Source: Legionella quinlivanii (GTDB lineage: Bacteria > Pseudomonadota > Gammaproteobacteria > Legionellales > Legionellaceae). Taken from it: a stretch of DNA of 64,000 nucleotides. The stretch covers positions 248,001 through 312,000 of the forward strand of contig NZ_MVJN01000002.1 in assembly GCF_003265995.1 (NCBI RefSeq), written 5' to 3'. Under the pieces are notes generated by a model. That model saw nothing but the letters and a program-made list of their open reading frames with translations. It was not told where the DNA came from and did not search any database. Every line of letters starts with the position of its first letter. Positions within the stretch are counted from its first letter, which is position 1. Positions 53,102-63,800 of the stretch are shown here, piece by piece. The position numbers and the translations under genes are program-made.

Positions 53102-54037
53102 TTATTTAATCTCAATATTTATCGAAGGCGATACTTCCTGCCCGTTGTCTGTGATTTTTTTATGAGTAAACCATAGCAAACCTCTTGACTGGTCCGCTTC
53201 AATAAATCCCAGCTCAGGAGTTCTTCGAGCATATTTTTTAGCAACATAAGGATTATAGCGTTTCTCATCTATAACTGTGGACGCATCAGACTTTTCAGAT
53301 TTTTCCTTATACACATTCATTTTTTTACTTAAATAAATGCTTTCCTCGGCTTCATCAAGTGCGGACTCCAGGGTTCTGACTATCGTATCGGGGCAAGTGA
53401 ATGTTCCTTCCAATGTGCTGTCGAAAATAAGGTACCACAGGTTTAAGGAACCAAATTCCGGTTTAATCTGTGAAATCTGTTTGATGAACTCAGCCATATT
53501 AACTGCGTTTAACTGTAAAAAGCCGGACTTGCGTGCTTCTTCCAATATGAATAACTGAATTGAGTGCGACCATTTACCATGGACGACTCCAGCTCCCGGA
53601 TCAGAGGATAGATAAGCATTTTTCAGTAACACATCGAGAAATAAACCGGTGGTTAATTCATCGATTAAAACGGCTGTCGATTTGGGGAAATCAAATTCAG
53701 TATTGGTTCGATATTCTGCAGGAACAGGCTCTTCTGATCCCTGATTAAAATGATTTACACTCCCCCACTCATCAAAAAACTTTCTTATAGTATGCTTCTC
53801 GGTGCGACCCTCTCTGCCTTCCGATTGTTTAAATTCATAGTAGCTTTTAGCGAATTTCTTAAAACCGGCAAGCATCATCTCTTCATTGCATAAAAAAGAA
53901 AGCACCTTGATTACATCTTGTTCCAAATTTTCTTCAAGACTGGAAAAGCCTGTATCGCTCAAATACAATTTATAATCGTTATTATCTGAATTTCCCTTGG
54001 TAATCAGCTGAAGCATTTTGGCACTCGATATATTCAT
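53102..54037 (-). CDS. Hypothetical protein, possible effector
   Basis: This 311-aa protein lacks signal peptide and membrane helices. It begins MNISSAKMLQLITKG. A central segment GAGVVHGKWSHSIQLFIL (about 145-162) stands out as possibly conserved because of its Gly/His/Trp pattern, but no family is recognised. The C-terminal 60 residues are charged and include KKYARRTPELGF. Convergent with the GTPase-like gene (53 bp gap) and divergent from the Popeye-like gene. Effector status is only suggested by the neighbourhood. Confidence 0.65.
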   Translation of the reverse strand: MNISSAKMLQLITKGNSDNNDYKLYLSDTGFSSLEENLEQDVIKVLSFLCNEEMMLAGFKKFAKSYYEFKQSEGREGRTEKHTIRKFFDEWGSVNHFNQGSEEPVPAEYRTNTEFDFPKSTAVLIDELTTGLFLDVLLKNAYLSSDPGAGVVHGKWSHSIQLFILEEARKSGFLQLNAVNMAEFIKQISQIKPEFGSLNLWYLIFDSTLEGTFTCPDTIVRTLESALDEAEESIYLSKKMNVYKEKSEKSDASTVIDEKRYNPYVAKKYARRTPELGFIEADQSRGLLWFTHKKITDNGQEVSPSINIEIK

Positions 54038-54187
54038 TCAGATCAAAACTCTATCAGAAAATAATTAAGAAAACCTTATTTTGACCACTGCTTCAGATAA
54101 AATTCGCGCCTAAACCCAATTCAGTTTAAGATGAATGCTGACTGAAAGAATGCTTAATATCAGAGATACTTTCATTGGAGACCGGCA

Positions 54188-54832
54188 ATGGATTTGACTT
54201 ACCATATTGCAGAACTGTTACTACTCGTTTCCTATTTATTACGTGACATGCTTCATCTAAGAATAGTAGCCTGTTTCGTTAGCCTGCTTTATATTTTCTA
54301 TGGCATGAACCACAATCTGCCCGAGATCTATTGGTGGTCGGTTATTTATCTTGTGGTCAATATTTTCCAGATCTTATTAATTTTCAGACAAAAATTACCT
54401 GCCCAGCTCGATCCTCCCCTGCAAGCGATTAAAGACCAGTTGTTTACTCACATGCTAACCTCCGAGTTTGTGAAGTTAATTAAACTCAGCAAGGAAGGGG
54501 AAGCTTGCACGGCATCACTGATGAGCAGGGATCAACCGGTATCACGTGTCCTCTTATTGACTGAAGGAAAAGCCTTAATTTACCGCGATAAACAGATCAT
54601 TGAACTGAAGCCTTATCATTTTCTGGGAGAAATGAGTTTTTTTAATAATCAACTTGCCACTGCGGATGTCATCGTAAAGGAACCGGTGAAATTTATCTAC
54701 TGGGAATACGAAACGCTCAAGCGATTACAGGAACGTCAACCTGGATTATTCATTTTCATGCTCGAAGCCATTGGAAAAGATATGGTACTCAAATTGATGA
54801 ATACACCCGAGCTGGCCGAGGTCAGGCATTAA
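54188..54832 (+). CDS. Popeye/cyclic-nucleotide-binding-like membrane protein
   Basis: The 214-aa protein has three membrane helices in the first 68 residues, then a cytoplasmic beta-rich domain (about 85-200) with the cNMP-binding layout: VSRVLLLTEGKALIYRDKQIIELKPYHFLGEMSFF. The Gly-Glu pair of the phosphate-binding cassette is present (FLGEMSFF), but the usual Arg a few residues later is replaced (NNQLATADV). Three helices plus a cNMP fold is the Popeye-domain architecture, known in some bacteria. Ligand binding is therefore uncertain. TTGGAGA lies upstream of the ATG. Its stop overlaps that of the giant repeat protein by 11 bp. Confidence 0.75.
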   Translation: MDLTYHIAELLLLVSYLLRDMLHLRIVACFVSLLYIFYGMNHNLPEIYWWSVIYLVVNIFQILLIFRQKLPAQLDPPLQAIKDQLFTHMLTSEFVKLIKLSKEGEACTASLMSRDQPVSRVLLLTEGKALIYRDKQIIELKPYHFLGEMSFFNNQLATADVIVKEPVKFIYWEYETLKRLQERQPGLFIFMLEAIGKDMVLKLMNTPELAEVRH

Positions 54833-57800
54833 CCACTAAACTGCCCTGATTTAATAAATTCTGCAACATTTCAACGGAAGTTGCACCAGCGGGGACATAG
54901 TTTAACAGCGTAATCGTCTGAACCACTGCTCCATTGGGATCAGCCGATAAACTCAACAAGCTGTCATTCACTCCTCCTATGTTGTCGCTGTTAATAACAG
55001 AGATATTGATATAGTTACTCAGACTGGATGGATTGGAGGAATTATAATTATTAAATATCTGATCCAGCGTGAGCACATCGCCTTCTGCAGGTTTAAAATC
55101 AGCAATTACATCCTGTTGTGGAGATTGTGCGGTCAAAGATGCCGCATCAAAATTAAAATTATCAGCGCCCTTGCCTCCGATCATTAAATCATTTCCCATC
55201 CCGCCATTAAAAGTATTATTTCCAGCATCACCAACCAGTAAATCACCGATATCGCTGCCATTAATAACAGCGCCTCCATGCTGCTCATTGACATAAATGG
55301 CATCTAGGTTTTCATTCGAACTTAAATGCAATACGCCTAAATCCTGTAAATCCAGGACGGTCAGATTTGAATCAATTGCCGTGACATAATCCAGCACAGT
55401 ATCGCCTAATCCGCCATTATCAAGCCCGTGATCGACACCATCAAAATAAAGACTGAACTGCCAGGTGCCGCTGGTCTGATCCTGATGCAACTGATAGATA
55501 TTCATTCCGGTCAAACTTAGATCAGGACTTAATACATCCGTTAAATTCAAAGCACCTAGCAAAGGAGCGACAATTGGATCAAGGATATCATTGAGTTCAG
55601 TGATTAATGTATCCGTATTCACCGCAAGATTTAAGCTGGCTAAACCTGCCAGAAAACTGGTGTCGAGATTCAAGATAATATCTGCTCGTAAATCCTGGGA
55701 AAAACTTAAGAGATAATCGCCGTTTTCTTTGATATGCAGGCCGTTGACTGAGACATCCAGTATTTTAACTTCCAGCTGAGCACCTGCTGAGACCGCATCT
55801 TCAAGCGTTGATGTCAAAGCAAGAATACCTTGATCCACAGTATCTATCGCATTATTTAGCGTGGACAAATAATTGGCATCCAAAGCGTCCAGTTGTCCAA
55901 TAATGGTTGTTGATAATGATTTTATTGAGTTAACCAGTGTTTGATTAAGAAGTAAACTTAGAGGAGTCGGTGTTAATTCGTCGATCAAATCGGTCAGCTC
56001 ACCGATTAGATTATCTATACCAGTCGCTGTCGACAAACCATCGAGCAAACTATTCAGGCCGGTCCCCAGTAAATTGTCCAGTCCAGTCAATAAATCGCCG
56101 ACTAAATTCAGTAAAATGGCAATAGGATTGGAGTTTAGAACCGTTTGTAATTGTAGCAATAAACCATCCAGAGTATTCAGATTAGTTTCAATTGCTCCCA
56201 GTGCATCATCCACCAACCCATCCAGTTCGGTCAGCAAGGGGTTAAACAATAAATCTACCTGCACTCCGACACTGGCTGATAAATCGGTGGTAACGGTTAC
56301 ATCGAGGCTCAGATCATTAATTCCTGCAGTGGAGCCATCAAATAGCAGGGAGTAACTGTTATTTACAGGATTGAATAAAATCAGGTCTTCATTGGCAAAA
56401 TCCCCTACACCCGGAAGACTACTATCCGCAGCCAGTGAGAAAACCATCTGTCCGGCGTTGGCATGATTATCAGGAAAAACATACAGGGAATTGATAATCT
56501 GGCTATCGTCCAGACCATGACTGGAACCGTCAAAATACAAACTGAAATTGCTGCCATTCCACTGAATTACATCATTGGTGCCAGCAAGCACATTACCCGG
56601 CAGGGTTGAAGCAGTTGAGAGGGTAAATAATACTGAACCATTATCAAGAATATGTACGGAAGTGATATTTCGATTGTTTAAACTGCCATTTGTAATTGCC
56701 GCTAAATCGAATGATTCATGAAATTGTCCATTGTTATATTCAATCAATGTCTGATTGTCGTAGCCGCCGACCTGACGCTCATTTCCCCCTCCTTCAGTAG
56801 AAAACAGAATCGTATCATGAACTTCCGTACCTTCGGTTAAGGAAAAGGCATTCAGATTTTCCGGCAAATTATCCAGCAAACCGCCAAGCAAACCATCATT
56901 GGAGGCCAGTCCGTGTTCGCTGCCGTCAAAGAATAATTTAAGTGTATTAACATCCCACTGATTCGTAACTGGATTTTTGGTCACCGAATAAATATCCTCA
57001 CCCCGAAAGGTTAATGCCGAGAGTGGATCAAATGGATTGGATAAGAGTTCACCCAGGGAGCCAAAAAGCAGGTCAACATTTAAAATGGGAGCCAGAGAGA
57101 AATACAAGGTATCCCCTTTCACCTCAAGGCCATCAATCTCAATTAAACGGGTATCCGGATCCAGTAAGGCAGCGACTAAACCGGCTAAATCAACATTGTT
57201 CAATGCCTGTAGTGCATTGCCAAGCAATTCATCGGTCAGTCCAATATCCTCTCCGCGGAAATAAATATCCAGAGAGCCAATATCCCAGGAGCCATTGACG
57301 CGATTAATCGATAAAACTTCGGTGCCATTCGCGGTAATTCCGCCCCAGACATCCAATGTCTGCAAAGCATAGGCCAAATCAACGTCAACCAGATTACTTA
57401 ATGTAAAATATAAAGTGCCGTTATTAAAACTGTTATCACTTGAGGTAAAGGAGAAATCATCCATATTAAAATCAACGAGCAAATTCTGGAAAATCCCGTC
57501 ATTTAAAAGACCATCCTGAAGCCCCTGAGCGCTGCCATCCAGAAACAGCTCAAAGGTATAGCGTCCATCGCTGCCCTGGGTCGCCAGAACAATGTCCTGA
57601 TTTTCAAAATTGCCAATTCCCGGTAAATTACCCCCAGTTGCCGTAGAAAATAAAATCTGATTTCCCACAACATGCAAGCCGTCAATACTGAATCCTAAAA
57701 GCGAGAGCTGATTTAAAAGACTGGTTTCAAAATTGAAATTTTCGCTGCCATTAAAGGCCATCTCATAGCCATCGGCAGTTAATTTTAAGATGTCTTCATT

Positions 57801-60800
57801 AAAGAACACACCTTCCTGCTCGAGAATCAGAGCCAGAGCATCTTCGGTAGTTCCTCCCGCGAGAATCCCCCCGGGGCCGATCAAAGCTGCTATCAATGCC
57901 GGCAAGTCACCTTCAATCGGATCCAATGCCGACAAGCCGTAAAAACCCTCCATAGGCACTACACCGCCTAAAGAGGTTGTCAGATACATCATATCCCCGG
58001 CATTGGGATTAAAAACAGCATTATCAGCCACATTGACTACAAACTGTGCAGCACCGAGGTTGACCGGATCGCCATCCCGGTCCACGGCGCGAATAGCCGT
58101 ACTGAAATCAAGAGCAAGCCACTCTTCATTGGCGGCATGGTCAATTGCTGTGATGAGGGTAAAGGTATAATCCCCGTTGGCTTCCAGTTCAAGAGTGAAG
58201 ACCGGCGAGCCATTCACCAGGGCCGACAGTGTATTGCCATTCACTTCATAAGTAACCGCTTCACCATTGACAGTTACCGCCGGCAAGTTAGTCAATTCGG
58301 CCTGGGGACGGAATAAAAAGAAGCCCTGCTCATCTCCGCCAAAAGCAACCAAGGCATCAAGACTACCCAAAACAGCAACAGGCCCTAAGCTTAGATTGCT
58401 TTCATACACATTGGCATTCTCAGCGCTGGCGGTCACAATAGGCACATCATCCTGAATAGCAATGACAAACTGACTACCAAGATTAACCAGATCATTATCA
58501 TTGTCGATAAGATTAATCACTGAGCCCAGGTTAACCAATACTTGTTCAAGATCATTGCCGTTTGTAAGTGGGTGGTCTATCGCTGCTAAAAGATTGAATA
58601 TAAAATTGCCTGCTATACCGCCGCTATTCAATTCAAAAGTAAAGATGTCTACACCCGCAGCGCTGGCTGTAAGAATATTCCCATTCAGAGAATAACTTAG
58701 ACTGGCACCGTTCGCTGTCAGATTATTAGCGCTTAAAATCGATTCATAGTTGGCATCAAAAATCCATTGCCCACTATCGTTACCAACACTCGCCAGAGCG
58801 GCCAGCGAACCGCTGACCGATAAGGTCTGCCCTCCTTCGCTGTTACCCGCTGGCAGCACATCTTCATGTACAGTTTCACTTAATGAAGCTCCACTTAGAG
58901 AGGGAATGGCATCAATTATCTGGAGATGTTCACCCAATGAAATCTGAGCGCTAAGCTGATCATTATCCCCATCCAGTGCCGTTGCAATGACAAAAATACT
59001 ATTCACAGCCAGATTTAGAGCATTAGCTCCCGCTGCATCAGCATGGATTACCGAGCGATATTGGGTAAAACTGACCAGGCCTGCAGCGTCAACACTTACA
59101 GTAAATACTAACTGGCCATTCGCACGGCCTTCAATGCTGCCATTGTTATTAGTTAACAGAATGGAGGCTCCTGTTAAGCTGTCGATTAGTCCTGAGTCGG
59201 TATTATCACCGCCACTAATCTGCAACGCATAATCAAGATTGCCTTCATCTGCACCCAAATCCGCACCGAAAGCTGCGGCGACAGAAGTAGTACCTGTTAG
59301 ACCTAACTGAGCTTCATTAATTGTCAATGGGGAAATTAGTCCGGCATCCACGGTTAGCTGCGGCACATCGTCAATGATGAAGAGCACTGAGGTTAAATCC
59401 AGTAGTGCGCTGCTGCTATCACCATCGCGATCGGTTAAATTGGCGATGACACTTAGAATATTGTTATCCAGATTAATTGAGTTAGTGCCGCCGCCATCCC
59501 CATGCACCACGGCGCGAAGCTGGGTGAAGGAAAGCTCCCCGCTGCTGTCAATGCTGACACTAAAGACCAGTTCATCACCTAATTGCGTGCGTCCTTCCAC
59601 TACATTGCCATTGAAGCTTAATATCACTGCTTGCTGACTAAGGGTATCAATCAGGCCGCTGTCGGCATTATTAATCTGCAAGGCATAATCAATCGGCAGG
59701 CTGCCGTCCGCACCGATCGCGGCTTCAAAGGCCAGAGCTAAGGAGGTGCTGACCGTGGTGTTCAGACTGTTTTCATTGGCATTCAATGTGCCGACGAAAT
59801 CCCCATCCGCCGTTAACGAAGGTACCCCGTCTATCACCTGAATCAAGGCGCCCACATCGAGACTTTCACTGACCGTATCCCCATCGCCATCGGTGACTGT
59901 AGTCACCAGGCTAATCAGATCTTCTGCAAATAACAGCGAGTTCGTGCCATTGCCGGCCGGGTGAATTACCCCGCGGTCCAAATCCAGTACAATGGCATTG
60001 GCGTCCACACTCAAAGTAAACACCAAAAGCCCGCCGGCTCGTCCTTCGACATTGCCCTGGGCAGTAATGCTCAGCAGCACCGGCAAACCGCTTAGGCTAT
60101 CGATTAAACCGGAGTCATTGCTGGACAGTTCAAACTGATAATCAACACTGCCGCCATCAGGACCCACATTGCTGTTAAATACCGCGCTTAAGACAATGGA
60201 GCTGTTTACTCCAAGCGTCGCTTCATTCACACTCAAGGCACCAGCCCCCGGATCAGTCAATAACAAACTCGGACCCGCATCCTGAATGGAGACTATCGCG
60301 GATATATCAATTGCGGCGCTTTGCTGATCATTATCGCCATCGAGTGCGGTGGCAACCACTTCTACAACATTGGCTGGGAAGACCAGTGTATCTGCTGGAT
60401 CATTGCTGTCCGGATGAATAATAGAGCGCAGTTGGGTAAAGCTCAGGAGACCGTTGGCGTCAATACTGAGGGTGAAAACCAGCTCACCATTGGCACGGCC
60501 TTCAATGACACCATTGTTATCCGTTAAAAGAATGGCGGCACCGCTTAAGCTATCAATCAAGCCGGAGTTAACATTGCTAATCGATAACTCATAACCGAGC
60601 GTGCCCGCATCTGCGCCCAAATCAGCAATAAATGCAGCTGCCAGCGAGACGCTGTCCGAAACGCCCAACTGGGTTTCCAGCACTAAGATACTGCCAATTT
60701 GTCCGGCATCCACACTTAACTGAGGGAGATCGTCGATGATGGACAGCACTGAACTTAAATCCAGCTGCGCGCTGCTGTTGTCGCCATCGCGATCCGTTAA

Positions 60801-63800
60801 ATTGGCTATCACGCTTAAAATATTGCTATCGAGATTAATCGAGTTAGTGCCATTGCCATCGCCATGCACCACGGAACGAAGCTGGGTGAAGGAAAGCTCC
60901 CCGCTGCTGTCAATGCTGACACTAAAGACCAGTTCATCACCCAATTGCGTGCGTCCTTCCACTACAGTGCCATTAAAGCTTAATATCACCGCTTCCTGAC
61001 TGAGGGTATCAAACAGGCCGCTGTTAACATTGTTAATCTGCAAGGCATAATCTATCGGCAGGCTGCCGTCCGCGCCAATCGCGGCTTCAAAGGCCAGCGC
61101 CAAAGAAACGCTGGCCGTGGTATTGAGACTGTTTTCATTAACCGATGCAGTGCCTGCTAAATCCCCATCCACCGTTAATGAAGGCACTCCGTCTATCACC
61201 TGAATCAAAGCTCCCACATCAAGACCTTCACTGACTGTATCCCCATCTCCATCGGTGACCGTGGCCACCAGGCTAATCAGATCTTCAGCAAACAATAGGG
61301 AATTCGTACCATTGCCGGCAGGGTGAATCACACCGCGGTCTAAATCCAGTACAATGGCATTGGCGTCCACACTCAAAGTAAACACCAAAAGCCCGCCGGC
61401 TCGTCCTTCGACATTGCCCTGGGCATTGATGCTCAGCAGCACCGGCAAACCGCTCAAGCTATCCATTAAACCGGAGTCATTGCTGGACAGTTCAAACTGA
61501 TAATCGACACTGCCACCATCCGGACCTGTATTGCTGCTAAATACCGTGTTTAAGGCAATGGAGCTGTTTACTCCAAGCGTCGCTTCATTCACACTCAAGG
61601 CACCAGCCCCCGGATCAGTCACTGATAAACTCGGACCTGCATCCTGAATGGAGACCACCGTGGATATATCAATCGCAGCACTCTGCTGATCATTATCGCC
61701 GTCAATGGCGGTGGCAATCACTTGTACAATGTTAGCCGGAAAAACCAGAGTGTCCGCTGGATTAGAATTGTCGGGATGATTAATGGCGCGCAGCTGGGTG
61801 AAACTGAGCACTCCGCTGGCATCTATACTGAGGGTAAAAACCAGCTCGCCATTGGCTCGGCCTTCAATGACACCATTGTTATCCGTTAAGAGAACCGCGG
61901 CACCGCTTAAGCTGTCGATTAAGCCAGTATTTGTATTGATAATCGATAAATCATAGGCCAGTGCGCCGGCATCCGCTCCAAAATCAGCAATAAACGCCAC
62001 TGCCAGCGAGACGCTGTCTGAAACGCCCAACTGGGTTTCCAGCACTAAAATACTGCCAATTTGTCCGGCATCCACGCTTAACTGAGGGACATCGTCAATA
62101 ATGAAAAGCACTGAAGTTAAATCCAGCTGCGCGCTGCTGCTGTCGCCATCGCGATCCGTTAAATTGGCTATCACGCTTAAAATATTGCTATCGAGATTAA
62201 TCGAGTTAGTGCCGTTGCCATCCCCATGCACCACGGCGCGAAGCTGGGTGAAGGAAAGCTCCCCGCTGCTGTCGATGCTGACACTAAAGACCAGTTCATC
62301 ACCTAATTGCGTGCGTCCTTCCACTACATTGCCATTGAAGCTTAATATCACTGCTTGCTGACTAAGGGTATCAATCAGGCCGCTGTCGGCATTATTAATC
62401 TGCAAGGCATAATCAATCGGCAGGCTGCCGTCCGCACCAATCGCGGCTTCAAAGGCCAGAGCTAAGGAGGTGCTGACCGTGGTGTTCAGACTGTTTTCAT
62501 TGGCATTCAATGTGCCGACGAAATCCCCATCCGCCGTTAACGAAGGTACCCCGTCTATCACCTGAATCAAGGCGCCCACATCGAGACTTTCACTGACCGT
62601 ATCCCCATCGCCATCGGTGACTGTAGTCACCAGGCTAATCAGATCTTCTGCAAATAACAGCGAGTTCGTGCCATTGCCGGCGGGGTGAATCACACCGCGG
62701 TCTAAATCCAGTACAATCGCATTGGCGTCCACACTCAAGGTAAATACCAAAAGCCCGCCGGCTCGCCCTTCGACATTGCCCTGGGCATTAATGCTCAGCA
62801 GCACCGGCAAACCGCTTAGGCTATCGATTAAACCGGAGTCATTGCTGGACAGTTCAAACTGATAATCAACACTGCCGCCATCAGGACCCACATTGCTGTT
62901 AAATACCGCGCTTAAGACAATGGAGCTGTTTACTCCAAGCGTCGCTTCATTCACACTCAAGGCACCAGCCCCCGGATCAGTCAATAACAAACTCGGACCC
63001 GCATCCTGAATGGAGACTATCGCGGATATATCAATTGCGGCGCTTTGCTGATCATTATCGCCATCGAGTGCGGTGGCAACCACTTCTACAACATTGGCTG
63101 GGAAGACCAGTGTATCTGCTGGATCATTGCTGTCCGGATGAATAATAGAGCGCAGTTGGGTAAAGCTCAGGAGACCGTTGGCGTCAATACTGAGGGTGAA
63201 AACCAGCTCACCATTGGCTCGGCCTTCAATGACACCATTGTTATCCGTTAAAAGAATGGCGACACCGCTTAAGCTATCAATCAAGCCGGAGTTAACATTG
63301 CTAATCGATAACTCATAACCGAGCGTGCCCGCATCTGCGCCCAAATCAGCAATAAATGCAGCTGCCAGCGAGACGCTGTCCGAAACGCCCAACTGGGTTT
63401 CCAGCACTAAAATACTGCCAATTTGTCCGGCATCCACACTTAACTGAGGGACATCGTCGATGATGGACAGCACTGAACTTAAATCCAGCTGCGCGCTGCT
63501 GTTGTCGCCATCGCGATCCGTTAAATTGGCTATCACGCTTAAAATATTATTATCGAGATTAATCGAGTTAGTGCCGTTGCCATCCCCATGCACCACGGAA
63601 CGAAGCTGGATGAAGGAAAGCTCGCCGCTGCTGTCTATGCTGACACTAAAGACCAGTTCATCACCTAATTGCGTGCGCCCTTCCACTACAGTGCCATTAA
63701 AGCTTAATATCACCGCTTCCTGGCTCAGAGTATCAATTAATCCGCTGTCGGCATTGTTAATCTGCAAGGCATAATCAATCGGCAGGCTGCCGTCCGCACC

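Noticed and set aside
55069-63774. Many plus-strand frames of 60-110 codons opposite the giant adhesin
   Set aside because: They are regular antisense shadows of the repeats, recur with the same period, and lack RBS and protein-like composition.
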